A stretch of DNA of 64,000 nucleotides from Hydrogenophaga sp. (GTDB taxonomy: Bacteria > Pseudomonadota > Gammaproteobacteria > Burkholderiales > Burkholderiaceae_C): contig NZ_SDDV01000003.1 of assembly GCF_014773545.1 (NCBI RefSeq), forward strand, positions 62,001 through 126,000, written 5' to 3'. How positions within the stretch are numbered: position 1 is the first letter of the stretch; every line of letters starts with the position of its first letter. Positions 27,139 to 41,500 of the stretch are shown in pieces. The notes beneath the pieces were generated by a model. That model was not told the origin of the DNA. It ran no database searches and worked only from the letters and a program-made list of their open reading frames with translations. Both the position numbers and the translations under genes were made by a program.

Positions 27139-28113
27139 ATGCAAGCTCACGCCCCCGATTTCATGCTTTTTACCGGCAACGCCAACCCCTTGCTGGCAGC
27201 CGAAATCGCCCGCCATCTGGGCACGCAACTCGGCTCTGCCAACGTTGGACGATTCTCTGACGGTGAGGTCTCGGTCGAGATCACCCAGAACGTGCGCGCG
27301 CGCCAGGTGTTCGTGATCCAGTCGACCTGCGCGCCGACGAACGAGAACCTGATGGAGCTCATCATCATGGTCGACGCGCTCAAGCGCGCCTCGGCGGTGA
27401 ATATTTCGGCCGTCATTCCCTACTTCGGCTACGCGCGCCAAGACCGCCGCCCGCGCTCGACCCGTGTCCCGATTGCCGCCAAGGTGGTGGCCAATATGTT
27501 ACAGGCGGTGGGCGTCAACCGCGTGCTGACCATGGACCTGCACGCCGACCAGATTCAGGGCTTTTTTGACATTCCGGTCGACAACATCTACGCCTCGCCG
27601 GTGTTGCTGGGCGACCTGCGCACCAAGAACTATCCGGACCTGCTGGTGGTCTCGCCCGACGTCGGTGGCGTGGTGCGCGCGCGCGCACTGGCCAAGCAGC
27701 TCGACTGCGACATGGCCATCATCGACAAGCGTCGCCCCAGAGCCAACGTCTCCGAGGTGATGCACGTGATCGGTGACATCGACGGACGCAATTGCGTCAT
27801 CATGGACGACATGATTGACACCGCCGGCACCTTGCTCAAGGCAGCAGAAGTGCTCAAAGAGCGCGGCGCCAAAAACGTCTACGCTTACTGCACGCACGCC
27901 ATTTTTTCTGGCCCGGCGATCGAGCGCATTGCCCAGGGCAGCGCACTCGACGAGGTGGTCGTGACCAACACCATTGCGCTGTCGCAGACCGCCCAGGCCT
28001 GCACCAAGATTCGTCAACTCAGCGTGGCGCCGCTGATGGCCGAAACCATTGCGCGCATTGCCTCGGGCGAATCGGTCATGAGTTTGTTTGCCGATCAGGA
28101 CCATCTTTTCTGA
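27139..28113 (+). CDS. prs: Ribose-phosphate pyrophosphokinase (PRPP synthase)
   Basis: Makes PRPP from ribose 5-phosphate and ATP for nucleotide, histidine and tryptophan synthesis. 324 residues from the ATG at 27139 ([17 protein letters not shown]), matching the usual betaproteobacterial start. It contains [15 protein letters not shown], the divalent-cation-binding [18 protein letters not shown] and the PRPP loop [11 protein letters not shown]. An in-frame upstream start (27079) would overlap the tRNA flank and is not supported. Confidence 0.96.
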   Translation: MQAHAPDFMLFTGNANPLLAAEIARHLGTQLGSANVGRFSDGEVSVEITQNVRARQVFVIQSTCAPTNENLMELIIMVDALKRASAVNISAVIPYFGYARQDRRPRSTRVPIAAKVVANMLQAVGVNRVLTMDLHADQIQGFFDIPVDNIYASPVLLGDLRTKNYPDLLVVSPDVGGVVRARALAKQLDCDMAIIDKRRPRANVSEVMHVIGDIDGRNCVIMDDMIDTAGTLLKAAEVLKERGAKNVYAYCTHAIFSGPAIERIAQGSALDEVVVTNTIALSQTAQACTKIRQLSVAPLMAETIARIASGESVMSLFADQDHLF

Positions 28114-28216
28114 GCAGGTCTTGGCAGCAACAAAAAGCGGGTCACCCCACCTATGGGGCTGGCTCTTTTAAAACCGGGGCGTTCTGGTCGCGGAATCCCC
28201 CACAATGGAGAAAATC

Positions 28217-28843
28217 ATGCAATTTGTCGCTTTTGAGCGCGCCAAGCAGGGTACGGGTGCGAGCCGCCGTCTGCGCAACACCGGTCGCGCGCCCGGTATC
28301 GTTTTTGGTGGCCAGACCCCGGCGGCGATGATCGAGGTCGATCACAACGCCCTGTGGCACGCGCTGAAAAAGGAGGGCTTCCACGCCAGCATCCTAGACA
28401 TGGAGCTGGCCGGCACGCTGGAAAAAGTGCTGCTGCGCGACGTGCAGTACCACCCCTACAAGCCGCAGGTGCTGCACGTGGACTTCCAGCGCGTGGACGA
28501 AAAGACCCGCCTGCACAAGAAAGTGCCGCTGCACTTCGTCAACGCCGAGCATTCACCGGCGGTAAAAATCGACCGCTGCACCATCAACCACGTGCTGACC
28601 GAGGTCGAAATCGAGTGTCTGGCAATCCAGTTGCCCGAGCACATCACGGTTGACCTGGGCGCCGTCACCAAGGGCTCGTCCGTCCACACCAGCGACATCG
28701 TCCTGGACAAGGACATCAAGCTGGTGCTGCACGGGCGCTCCAAACTGACCGTGGCCAGCGTGATCGAGCCGGTGGCCGAAGTGGTGGTGGCCCCGGTGGC
28801 TGCGCCCGCCGCCGGCGACAAAAAGGCCAAGAAGAAAAAGTAA
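28217..28843 (+). CDS. rplY: 50S ribosomal protein L25/general stress protein Ctc
   Basis: Binds 5S rRNA in the large subunit. 208 residues, the long Ctc type with the C-terminal TL5-like domain and a lysine-rich end (GDKKAKKKK). ATG 28217 is preceded by GGAG at 7 nt; an earlier ATG at 28205 lacks that. Usual neighbour of prs and pth. Confidence 0.95.
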   Translation: MQFVAFERAKQGTGASRRLRNTGRAPGIVFGGQTPAAMIEVDHNALWHALKKEGFHASILDMELAGTLEKVLLRDVQYHPYKPQVLHVDFQRVDEKTRLHKKVPLHFVNAEHSPAVKIDRCTINHVLTEVEIECLAIQLPEHITVDLGAVTKGSSVHTSDIVLDKDIKLVLHGRSKLTVASVIEPVAEVVVAPVAAPAAGDKKAKKKK

Positions 28844-28867
28844 GACCACTGCGGTTTTGCTGTCTGC

Positions 28868-28893
28868 AACGGCCCGCCCTGGCGGGCCGTTTG
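28868..28893 (+). terminator. Hairpin terminator after rplY
   Basis: AACGGCCCGCC and GGCGGGCCGTT form a strong GC-rich stem with a very small loop, followed by only a short T-rich tail (TTGCATT). It probably ends the prs-rplY transcript in front of pth. Confidence 0.6.
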
Positions 28894-28940
28894 CATTAAG
28901 GTCAGGCACGACCCACCGTTCGACCAGGATAATCCCGCGC

Positions 28941-30491
<1,551 letters not shown>

Positions 30492-30588
30492 GCGCGGATT
30501 ATGGCGGCTTGCCAGCAAGCTGTTGCACTTGGCTTGCCCCACCCATTTTGCTGGACAATACAAGCCAATCCCGATCACCGGTCACAGC

Positions 30589-31065
30589 ATGCAAAGACGA
30601 TCCCTTTTTCTTGTTGCCGGCGCCAAGCTGGCGCTGGCCATTGCTCCCGTGTGGGCAGCCAGCGCGTCGGCGAGCCCCTTGTTGCCGGTGCTGCAAGTCT
30701 GGAAAGACCCGCAGTGCGGCTGTTGCAAAGATTGGATCGAGTACCTGCAGCGCGACGGTTTTCGGCTCCATGTGTTCGACAGCGGCAACGCCGCCGTGCG
30801 CAAGCGCCTGGGCCTGCCGCAGCAGTACGCCTCGTGCCACACCGGGCTGATTGCCGGCTACGTGATCGAAGGCCATGTGAACGCGCGCGAAATCCGCCGC
30901 CTGCTGCAAGAGCGACCGCGGGCGCTAGGTCTGGCGGTGCCTGGCATGCCGCTGGGCAGCCCGGGCATGGACGGCCCTGAATACGCCGGCCGGCGCGACC
31001 CCTACGATGTGCTGCTGGTGCTTGCCGACGGCAGCAGCCGCGTCTACCAGTCGTATTTTCGCTGA
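30589..31065 (+). CDS. DUF411 family putative metal-binding exported protein
   Basis: 158 residues; signal peptide (FLVAGAKLALAIAPVWAASA) followed by the DUF411 domain with WKDPQCGCCKDWIEYL and YASCHTGLIAGYVIEGHV. Cysteines at CGCC and SCH suggest metal (copper) binding, and DUF411 genes often lie near copper-resistance genes; none is seen here. Divergent from coaD. Confidence 0.85.
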   Translation: MQRRSLFLVAGAKLALAIAPVWAASASASPLLPVLQVWKDPQCGCCKDWIEYLQRDGFRLHVFDSGNAAVRKRLGLPQQYASCHTGLIAGYVIEGHVNAREIRRLLQERPRALGLAVPGMPLGSPGMDGPEYAGRRDPYDVLLVLADGSSRVYQSYFR

Positions 31066-31083
31066 ACTGGCGCGCAGCCGAAA

Positions 31084-33198
31084 TCAGCCCGGGTCACCGG
31101 GTTGCTGCACCGCTGCGCTGTTGATCCAGGCCTGGCGCGCCACCGCGTCCAGTGCCTCGTCCACCACGCCTTGCTCGGCCACCACGCGCAGCCGGTCTTG
31201 CGCCAGCAAGCGTTTGAGTCCACGCCGGGTCATCGACAACGAACGCCCGCCGGAGCCGGTGAATAAATACATGGTGCCGTGCGGGCTGGCCCAACTGATC
31301 TGGCAGCGCAGGGCCTGACCTTGCTGCCAGATGTCGACCCAGGTTCCCACCTTCAGGTCTCGCGTCACATCTGTGGCGCTGTCGGGCGTCGGGTCGACCT
31401 TTATGTCCACCCAGTCGCCCTGCATCGGCAGGGTATCGGCAAAGACCGGCTGCACGGGGGCGGGCGCATCTTCCATGAAGCCGGTGTCGCGCGCTTCTGC
31501 ACGCTGCATCCAGGGCTCTTCTTCGGGCTGGAGACTGGGATATTCCTCTGCCGGCGCGCGCTCGATGCGCTGGGTCTTGTAGGCCGCTTCGTGCAGGCCC
31601 AGCAGCGCCTGAAAAAAGATTTCGGTCTGCTTGCGCGGGTAGTCGATGCCGTCGAGTCCTTCGCGCAGGGTGCGCAGCAGGCCGGGGATGATCTTGACCA
31701 GGCGCGGACGGTTCTGACTGGCCTGCTGGAGCTGAGCCGACCACAGCAGATCGCTCAGTAGGCCGCTGTAGCGCAGCGCGGTGGATGTTGCCAGCAACGG
31801 CGCCCCCGGCTTTGCCGCCGGATCGTTTTCATTCATGCGCGCCTGCGCCACCACCTGCGCCCAGGGCCCGGTCAGAAAGCGTCGCACCACGCCGGGCGCA
31901 CGCGCATAGTCGCTGCGGGCGCGAAATTCGGCCGCCACCCGTTCGGCCAGCAGATTGCGCTGCTCCACGCGCAGCAGCGTTTGCACTGCCAGCCCGCGTG
32001 CTTGCAACTGGGCCGGTTCGACCGATTCGGCCAGCGAGCGCTTGAACTCAGCCAGCAAGACGGGAAAGCACTGTTGCAAATCGACCCCCGGCTGCTGCAG
32101 TGTGCGCAAGATGTGCTGCACCTGTGAGGCGAACTGGGAGAAACCTGGTTTATCCTCGCTCGGGAACGCCAGGCTTTGTGCCGTAATGGCATCGAGCAAC
32201 TGGCGCGCCGGGTTGTCCCGGTCGGCAAAAAATCGCGGCTCGCTGCGGGCCAATTGCAGCAGGGCGGGCTTCATCTGCAGCAACAGGTCGCGCAGCGGCG
32301 CCAGCAAACGGGTGTCGTCGGCAATGCGCTGCAGCATCAGTGTGACCACCTCAGCCGCCAGCACGCGCACCATGGTGCTGCTGGCATCGGTTTGATCCGC
32401 TGCGCCGGCTGGGCCGACGGCTGGCTGCAAATTACCCACCAGCAATTGATGCAAGTGATCCAGCGTCAGCAAGGCCTCGTTGCCCGGCAAGGACGGTTTG
32501 GGCACCGCTTGGGCAACAGGACCCAGGCCCGCCAATGAGGCATGGGCAGCGCGGTTCTGGACATGCTGGGTCACGACGAAGCCCGCCGGTGCCACACCCC
32601 AGCCATCGAGCAGCGCGCTCAAACGCGCATACATGGCTTGCAACTCCTTGCCCAGCGCCAGCGCACCGGTTTGCAGCCAGCGCGAACGCAGCACCGGGTC
32701 GACATGCACGCCATTGAGCGCGCGCATCAGGGCCGCGATCACCAGCTCCGGGCGCAGCGGATTGGCTTGCAAACGCACCCCCTGCAGCCCGCGGGCGCTG
32801 CTGATGCGAGCGTTCAAGGCCACCAGTTCAAGGTCAACCGCCATCATGATGAGCTGCTGCACCCGAGCGAACTCAACCGTTTCTTGCACCTGCTCGTGCC
32901 CCATCAGCTCGAGCTCATCGAGGCTGAGCGCATCCAGAGGGCGCACCGGACGGCCTTGCTGCGGCAAAGCGCCCTCGATCGATTCTGAAAAAGCCGCCAG
33001 AAAACGGCTGGCGATCAGTTCGCGGTGGCTCTCCAGCGTCACGCGAGCCTGCAACAGTATCTGCCGTTCGTGCAGATGACCGACCGCCCGTTCGCGTTCG
33101 AGCAAGGTGGCGTGCAATTGGTCCAGCCAACGCGGCACCCACTGGCGCGTTTGCACCAAGGCTTCCTTCAGGCAGGCATCAAAAGAATCGGTCTGCAT
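31084..33198 (-). CDS. DUF1631 family protein
   Basis: 704 residues, the length of the family, all-helical and rich in Ala, Leu, Gln and Arg with no signal peptide or membrane helix. The N-terminus MQTDSFDACLKEALVQTRQW and the C-terminal GDWVDIKV...LRCQISWASPHGTMYLFTG (a PilZ-like beta barrel region) are recognisable. Some DUF1631 proteins are linked to c-di-GMP/thymidine phosphorylase-like annotations, but no function is established. A GTG two codons earlier is the only alternative start. Confidence 0.85.
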   Translation of the reverse strand: MQTDSFDACLKEALVQTRQWVPRWLDQLHATLLERERAVGHLHERQILLQARVTLESHRELIASRFLAAFSESIEGALPQQGRPVRPLDALSLDELELMGHEQVQETVEFARVQQLIMMAVDLELVALNARISSARGLQGVRLQANPLRPELVIAALMRALNGVHVDPVLRSRWLQTGALALGKELQAMYARLSALLDGWGVAPAGFVVTQHVQNRAAHASLAGLGPVAQAVPKPSLPGNEALLTLDHLHQLLVGNLQPAVGPAGAADQTDASSTMVRVLAAEVVTLMLQRIADDTRLLAPLRDLLLQMKPALLQLARSEPRFFADRDNPARQLLDAITAQSLAFPSEDKPGFSQFASQVQHILRTLQQPGVDLQQCFPVLLAEFKRSLAESVEPAQLQARGLAVQTLLRVEQRNLLAERVAAEFRARSDYARAPGVVRRFLTGPWAQVVAQARMNENDPAAKPGAPLLATSTALRYSGLLSDLLWSAQLQQASQNRPRLVKIIPGLLRTLREGLDGIDYPRKQTEIFFQALLGLHEAAYKTQRIERAPAEEYPSLQPEEEPWMQRAEARDTGFMEDAPAPVQPVFADTLPMQGDWVDIKVDPTPDSATDVTRDLKVGTWVDIWQQGQALRCQISWASPHGTMYLFTGSGGRSLSMTRRGLKRLLAQDRLRVVAEQGVVDEALDAVARQAWINSAAVQQPGDPG

Positions 33199-33316
33199 GC
33201 GCACGCTCGCTTCGCTCTTTTTGGGGCCGCCAACGGGGTGGATGCAGGCATTATCCGAGATAATCTGTGCGCAAAGACGGCAGGAAAAGCGCCAAAGCCA
33301 GCAAAAACCCGCACTT

Positions 33317-33868
33317 TCAGTCGTTTTTCAGCAGCGACTGCCAGCCGGCTGCGCCCAGGCGGCGCAGGGTCTCGATATTGCGCTCGACGATTGCCTGCGC
33401 GTCGCCGCCTTCACTGGCGACGGCGCGCGCCACGCTGGCTTCGCGCAGCAGGTGCAGCGTGGGGTAGGGGGCGCGGTTGGTCGCATGGCTGATATCGTCA
33501 GCAGCCACGCCTTCAAACACGAATTGCGGGTGAAAACTGGCCACTTGCAGATCGCCTTCGAGTCCGTGCTCGACCAGAACTTCGTCGACCAGGTCCAGCA
33601 AGTCGTTGAAGTCCAGGAAGTCAGGAAACAGGCTGGGGTGAACCAGCAGCGTGGTGTCGATCTCCTCGGCCGGCGTGCGCGCCAACAACAGCAGTTCGCG
33701 GTCCAGATCGTCCAAAAAGGCATCCAAGTGCCGCGCCCGGCTGAGTACGATGCGGACCTGGTTCTTCGCGTACACCGAACGCGCAAACGGACACAGATTG
33801 AGGCCGATGACGGCCTTCTCGATCCAGCGCCGGGTGTCGTTCAAAACGATTTCGTCAGTCAATTCCAT
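33317..33868 (-). CDS. DUF1415 family protein
   Basis: 183 residues, full length for DUF1415, starting MELTDEIVLNDTRRWIEKAV with the conserved GLNLCPFA motif and PYPTLHLLREASV near the C-terminus. Good ribosome-binding site (GGAG) before the ATG. Function unknown; widely conserved in beta- and gammaproteobacteria. Lies between ettA and the DUF1631 gene. Confidence 0.88.
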   Translation of the reverse strand: MELTDEIVLNDTRRWIEKAVIGLNLCPFARSVYAKNQVRIVLSRARHLDAFLDDLDRELLLLARTPAEEIDTTLLVHPSLFPDFLDFNDLLDLVDEVLVEHGLEGDLQVASFHPQFVFEGVAADDISHATNRAPYPTLHLLREASVARAVASEGGDAQAIVERNIETLRRLGAAGWQSLLKND

Positions 33869-33944
33869 GTCGGTCTCCAGGGCCCCAGCAGCCCAATGGG
33901 TGCCCCGGGGGAAAGCCCCGCAGGCGTGCGGGCCGATTGTTGTT

Positions 33945-35606
<1,662 letters not shown>

Positions 35607-35820
35607 AGCAAAAAAATGTGAGTCTTAAAAAACCGCCGCGCGCCTCAGAGCGGGCATCAAAATGCCCAGCAACACCCGAAGACGTGCAAAAAGCGCACGC
35701 CTTGGTCGAGCTTGTGCGGCCGCACTGCCTGCGATTATCCGAGATTGTCCCCGCATCAGCGCACGAACTTTGGCTGCCAGTCGAAGATCAAAGTTGGTTG
35801 ACCTCAGATAATTCAGCCCC

Positions 35821-38184
35821 ATGCTCCTGTCCTTGTTGCGCCCGGCCATGCTGGTGCTGGCCTTGACCCCCGCTGCCACCTGGGCCAATCCGCCCGGCGC
35901 CAGCTCGGCGTTCGACCTGCCCTCGATCGATCCGATCGTCAACTACCAACCCAAGCTGCCGCTGACGGTGCTGACGGCCGACGGGGTGGAGATTGCCCAG
36001 TTTGGCACCGAGCGGCGCGAATTCGTGCCACTCGCACGCACGCCGCGCCTGCTGCAACAAGCCGTACTGGCGGTGGAAGACACGCGCTTTCACGCGCACC
36101 CGGGCATAGACCCCAAAGGCATGGCCAGGGCTGCGGTAGCCATGCTGACTGGCGGGCGCAGACAGGGTGCCTCCACCATCACGCAGCAACTGGTGCGCAC
36201 CATGCTGCTGACGCCCGCCTTCAGCGCCGAGCGCAAGGCAAAGGAAATCGTGCTGGCGCTGCAAGTCGAACAGGTGCTGTCGAAAGAGCGCATTCTGGAA
36301 ATTTATCTGAACGAGATTTTTCTCGGCCAGCGCGCCTACGGCTTCGCCATGGCGGCGCAGACCTACTTTGGCAAACCGATGGACCAGCTCAGCCTGGCCG
36401 AGATCGCCATGCTCGCGGGTCTGCCGCAAAACCCGAGTTTTGCCAACCCGGTGGCCAACTTTGAGCGCGCCGTGCAGCGCCAGCGCGTGGTGCTCGAACG
36501 CATGCGCGTGACTGGCGTCATCAGCGCCGCGCAGCACGCCGGCGCGCGCGCCGAGCCGCTGCGCATTCGCCCCCCAGGCCAGCGCAGCGTACACGCGCCG
36601 CACGTGGCTGAGATGGCGCGCCGCCTGGTGGTGGAGCGCTTTGGCACCGAAGCGTATTCGCGCGGCCTGCGGGTGCTGACCTCGCTGCGCGCCGCCGAGC
36701 AGCAAGCGGCACACCAAGCGCTGCGCCGCGGCGTGCTGGCGTTTGACCGCCGTGGCCCCTGGCGCGGCCCGCACGACCATGCCGCGCTGCCGTCTGCCGA
36801 GGGCACGCACCTGCAATACGCAGCCGCGCAAGCGCTGCGCGAGCAACGCGACGACGAACTGCTGCGCGTGGCCATTGTGCTGGCGGCCAGCCCGCAAGAG
36901 CTGCGGCTGCAACTGGCCAGCGGCGAGCAGGTGCGCGTGCGCGGTGAAAGTCTGCGCTGGGCCCGTCGCGGTCTGGGCCCAAACGCCCCGGCGGCGCTGC
37001 GCATCACGCGCGGCTCTATCGTGCGCTTGCTGCAAACCGGCACCGACTGGCAGTTGGCGCAATGGCCAGAGGTCGAGGCCGCGCTGGTGGCGCTGGATAC
37101 GCACAGCGGGCGCGTGCGCGCGCTGGTGGGTGGCTTTGACTTCACACGCCAGCCCTTCAACCACGCCACCCAGGCCTGGCGGCAGCCGGGCTCGGTGATC
37201 AAGCCGCTGCTGTACTCGGCCGCGCTGGAGCAGCGCGTCATGCCCGCCACCTTGATCGACGACCTGCCCTGGCGCGCCGCCAACGGCTGGAGCCCAGACA
37301 ACAGCGACGGTCTGCACCGCGGCCCGATCACCTTGCGCAGCGCGCTGGAACACTCGAGCAACCTGGTCAGCGTGCGCGTGCTGCAACACGTGGGCATGCC
37401 GCGCATGCGCGACTGGAGCAGCCGTTTTGGCCTGGACGCAGCGCGCCAGCCGGACAATCTGACGCTGGCGCTGGGCAGCGGCAGCAGCACGCCCTTGCAA
37501 ATGGCGCGCGCCTACGCCACCTTGGCCAACGGGGGCTGGCCGGTCAATCCGGTGGTGATCGAACGCATCACCGACGCGCAAGGCCGGGTCTTGTTTGAAG
37601 CAGCGCCGCCGAGCCCGGCCAGCGAAGAACGGCGCGTGATCTCCGAGCGCAACGCCTTCGTCATGTCCAGCCTGCTCAATGACGTCACGCGCAGCGGCAC
37701 CGCCGCGCGGGCCCAGGCCCAACTCGGGCGCCGCGACATTTACGGCAAAACGGGCACCACCGACAACGCGGTGGATGCCTGGTTCGTCGGCTACCACCCG
37801 ACGCTGGCAGCCGCCGTCTGGGTCGGCCACAGCCAGCCGCGCAGCCTGGGCGCGGGCGAGTCGGGCGGGCGCCTGGCGCTGCCGATCTGGATCGACTTCA
37901 TGGCCGCTGCCTTGCGGCAAACGCCTGTCAGCCCAGCGCCGACGCCGCCGGCCGGCCTGGTACACGCCGACGGTGACTGGCGCTACAGCGAATGGTTGAG
38001 CGGGGGCTGGGTCAGCCACCTATCAGACCAGGAAACGCGCCTAGCGACGGTGGCTGCAGCGCCGCTGCCGCCGGGTGCCGAGGTCGAACCCGGCCCCGGC
38101 CCGCAAGCCACGCCCGAGAGCCTGCAAGAACTGGTGGAAGGTCTGGCCAGACCTGCGCCCATGCCTGCGCAAAGCCACCCATAA
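35821..38184 (+). CDS. Class A penicillin-binding protein (PBP1A-like)
   Basis: Bifunctional peptidoglycan glycosyltransferase/transpeptidase. Glycosyltransferase motifs: EDTRFHAHPGID with catalytic Glu86, and GASTITQQLVR. Transpeptidase motifs: SVIK with Ser458, SSN at 512-514, and KTG at 643-645. An OB-like segment lies between the domains. At 787 residues it has a short N-terminal membrane anchor (MLLSLLRPAMLVLALTPAAT) and a Pro-rich tail. GATAAT (35807-35812) sits 8 nt before the ATG. The Ser-Val-Ile-Lys form of the SxxK box differs from the commoner SSFK/STLK, so it may be a second paralogue. Confidence 0.9.
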   Translation: MLLSLLRPAMLVLALTPAATWANPPGASSAFDLPSIDPIVNYQPKLPLTVLTADGVEIAQFGTERREFVPLARTPRLLQQAVLAVEDTRFHAHPGIDPKGMARAAVAMLTGGRRQGASTITQQLVRTMLLTPAFSAERKAKEIVLALQVEQVLSKERILEIYLNEIFLGQRAYGFAMAAQTYFGKPMDQLSLAEIAMLAGLPQNPSFANPVANFERAVQRQRVVLERMRVTGVISAAQHAGARAEPLRIRPPGQRSVHAPHVAEMARRLVVERFGTEAYSRGLRVLTSLRAAEQQAAHQALRRGVLAFDRRGPWRGPHDHAALPSAEGTHLQYAAAQALREQRDDELLRVAIVLAASPQELRLQLASGEQVRVRGESLRWARRGLGPNAPAALRITRGSIVRLLQTGTDWQLAQWPEVEAALVALDTHSGRVRALVGGFDFTRQPFNHATQAWRQPGSVIKPLLYSAALEQRVMPATLIDDLPWRAANGWSPDNSDGLHRGPITLRSALEHSSNLVSVRVLQHVGMPRMRDWSSRFGLDAARQPDNLTLALGSGSSTPLQMARAYATLANGGWPVNPVVIERITDAQGRVLFEAAPPSPASEERRVISERNAFVMSSLLNDVTRSGTAARAQAQLGRRDIYGKTGTTDNAVDAWFVGYHPTLAAAVWVGHSQPRSLGAGESGGRLALPIWIDFMAAALRQTPVSPAPTPPAGLVHADGDWRYSEWLSGGWVSHLSDQETRLATVAAAPLPPGAEVEPGPGPQATPESLQELVEGLARPAPMPAQSHP

Positions 38185-38571
38185 ACCGCGAGCTGCTTCA
38201 TTCAAGCGGATTTGGTCACCTTCGCAGCAAAAAAGGCCGCATCAGCCTCACCTTGCAGCGCCGCGATGGCCGTACCGTGCACGTGCGCCAGGCCACGCGC
38301 CCCAAGCCGGGGCCTCAAAGGCTGGCCGTGCCGTGTCGCTGGGCAATATGGTGGTCACGGCCATCAATCCGCCGACCATCCAGATGATGCGCCACGCATG
38401 GGGCATCACGCGCAACCCGACATGTATGCAATCAAGAATGAAATTTCAGGTGCCAATTTGAGAACAGCCATGCCTTGATTTCCCGTGCCGCGTCGGCTGC
38501 CTCGGCCTCTGGCGCAGCAACGCCAAAATCGGCACAGGCAAGTTCAAAACGCCACGGCCGCTGCCATCAGC
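38185..38571. other. 387-bp interval without a supported gene
   Basis: Lies between convergent genes. On the minus strand the frame just past the methylase contains coding-looking segments (EAEAADAAREIKAWLFSNW and MPHAWRIIWMVGGLMAV) broken by stops, perhaps the debris of one or two genes. I recognise no family. Confidence 0.3.
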
Positions 38572-41500
38572 TTAGCGTACAGTTTTTACGTTTTCTGAGA
38601 CGACCCCCAGTTGGCCGTCCGCTATGTTTTTCAGCTTCGCCAGGATGTTGTCCTGGGTGCGGAAGCGGCCAGACAGCTTCATGTCCTGCTCGCGCACGAT
38701 GGGGAAGCTGTCCAGCATGTAGGCCGCGTCTTGGGCGTCGATGCCGTAGAGGTGGAAGAACAGCGCGTCCAGCCAAGCCATGCGCTCGCGCCGGTCTTCC
38801 TCAATCCACACGAAGGGCGGCAGCACCTGGCCCTGCGCGTCCACGTGCCCCAGGTCGCGCGCGAACGGCGCCATGTCGTGGGCGGTGTAGGTCAGGGCCA
38901 GGACGTGTTGGCGGATGAAGGTGGCGATGTGCTGGCCGCCGATGCTGGCCTCGAAGCGCTCCGGGGCGATGACGGGCAGTTGTTCGAGGATGAACAAATT
39001 GATGGTTTGCCCTTGCAATTTCTGGCGCAAGACAAAATCGAACGCGAAGGCATTCAAATTGGCCGCCAGCAATGCCGCCATTTGGGCAGCGGCAGAAGCG
39101 CTGTCTGCTTGCGGGACCAACAACGGCAGCTTGTTCCCAAACCCAACGCCGGGCATCAGGGTGGCAATCATGCTGCGCGCATTGGTCGGCGCGGAAATTT
39201 CCTTGAAAGCCAGAGCCCAGGCCCACGGATGGGCCGCTGTTTCCTCGGATTTCACGAAAAACTGAGGCTGGGGATACCGGTCTGGGCTGGCCTTCTCCAC
39301 CTGAGAAATGGCTTCCTGCTGCGCGGCGCGGTGCAGGTTGCTCGCGTTCACCACCACATCGGCCGCCCGGTGGTCAAACATCTGCACCATCTTGCCTTCG
39401 TAGAGCGGCACGGCTTCTGCGCCGTCTTTGGTCCAGCGGTTCAGCGGTGCGCTCACCCAGCCCTGCTTCTTCAGCTCGACGGGTTTCAGGAACAAGGCCG
39501 AGTCGTTGGTCATGTGGAACATGGTCACGTACTTCACCGGCCAGACCTTGTGGTCGGGTTGTTGCCCCAGGCTCTCGCTCACGCCTCCGTGACGAACCAG
39601 CACCGGGTGGCGCGCGTACAGCGCCAGCGTGATGTCGGCGTCGCGCCGGCTGCGGAAAATGGGCGCAGCGCCGGTGTTGGGGTTCACGCGCACAAAGTCG
39701 TCGGCGCTGAGGGTCAGCGTGCGCGCCGGGTCGTCCAGCTCATCGACGCGGTGCAGGTAAAAGGCGCAGCGGCTGCTGGAGAACACGCGCTGCGCACCAC
39801 CGAAGACCAGGGTGCAGAACTTGAAGCGCGAGTCCACATCGGGAAAGAATCCCTTGCGGTTCTCAAAGTCGAACAGGGCACCGAGGCGCCCGCTGCCACT
39901 GAGGGAGCGGAAGAAGGCGGACGCGCCTTTGTCGGCCGCGATGCCGCTGGGCGTGAGCAGAGCCACCACGCCCTGCGGCGCGCACAGGGCTTGCGCGCGC
40001 TCCACGAACAGGCTGTAGAGGTTCACGTCGCCACCACCGAGCAGCGGGTAGTCGCCACTGCCCAACTTGCCATTGCCCAAAACGCGGGCATTGGCCTCGG
40101 CGCGCTCGGTGGCCTGTGCGTACTGCGCCCACAGCGGCGAGCTTTTCTGCTGCAACTCGGCCACCAAACGCTTGCGGTCGGCGGCGCGCGGCTGCGCCGC
40201 GATGGCGGGCAGGCGCTCGGCAAACCACTCCACCTCTTGCAGCTTGATGCGGTCCCAGGGCGGGTTGCCAATGATCGCGTCAAAACCCGCAGCGCTACCG
40301 CCAAACACGGTGGGAAAGCTGGTCCACCAGTGGAAAAAGGTTTCTCGCTGGGCCAGCGCGCGGGCGCGGTCCATCAGGGTGTTGGCCGCCGCGGTGGCCG
40401 GGTCGTTGCCATCGAGTCGCCCAGCGGCCAGCACCGTGACCAGGTTGTGGTTCGGGTCCAGCAGCCGCATGAGACCGGCGTATTCCGGGTGCTTGCCCGC
40501 AGCGATTTCCGCCTTGGCTTGCTCGGCGTCTTGGGGCAGCTTGAGCAAACGCGGAAGCTGGCTGATCTTCTCCACCGGCCAGCCCGGCACCAGCCAGCGC
40601 AGGGCGCGCCAGAAATCGAGCACGGCGTGCAGCGGCGCGAGCTGGGCCTGCGCCTCGGTGGCGAGCTGCTTGGAGAGTTCGGCTTCGCCGATGTCCACGT
40701 CGGTGAGGTCGGCCACCTGGGCCATGGCTATGGAGGCCAGGGCGAGGCGGTCGAACTCGGTTTGCAGCAGCAGCGCGCCGAGCTGTTGCAGGCCGCGCTG
40801 CACGGTGGGCAGTTGCTCGCCGTGCAGGCTGTCGCCGATCTTGAGGTGGTGGTCCAGAAAGCTCAGCGGTGCGCCCACGGTGAAGGTGTGCAGCCAGAGC
40901 GCGGTCTTGGCCAGCTCCACCGCCATGGGGTTCTTGTCCACCCCGAAGATGCACTTCTTCAGGATCATGCGGCGCACGATGTGGCGGTCGTCGAGCTGTG
41001 CGTCGGTGACGGCCCAGCCGTGGTGCTTGGCGGTTTTCTTGATGCTGCTGCGAATGGCCGCGATGCGTTGCAGCACCGGACTTTGCCAGGGCCGACCAGC
41101 TTCGGCCAGGTGCGCTGCCCAGCGTTGTTCGTTCACCCGCAGGGTGGCGCTGGTGATGGCTTCCAGAATGCGGTCAGCCAGGTCGTCCACCAGGGCCACC
41201 AGAAAGTGGCCGCTGCCCATGGCGGGGTCGCAGATTTTCAGCTCCAGGATCTGGCTCGCGGGGTCGCTGGCGTCCAGCGCATCCCAGTCGCCGGGGTTCA
41301 TCGCGGTTTTCTTGGCGAGTTTCTTGATCTGCGCCTCGAAGGCAGCGGCTTTTTCGCCCGCGAGCAGGCCCACCGATTCGCGCAGGATCAGGCGCACCAG
41401 ATCGTCGTGCGTGTAGTAGCTGCCTGAGAGCTTGCGCGCAAAGCTGGCGGGTGTGGCGATCAGGCGGTTGATCTCGGGCTTGTCTTTGTAGTCGTCCCGC

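Noticed and set aside
28145-28158. Small hairpin CCCCA-CCTA-TGGGG between prs and rplY as terminator or L25 operator
   Set aside because: Only a 5-bp stem with a weak T-run some bases later; not strong enough to call.
38611-41427. 938-codon plus-strand frame opposite the restriction-modification gene
   Set aside because: Composition of a GC-rich antisense shadow; the minus strand encodes an intact methyltransferase with motifs.
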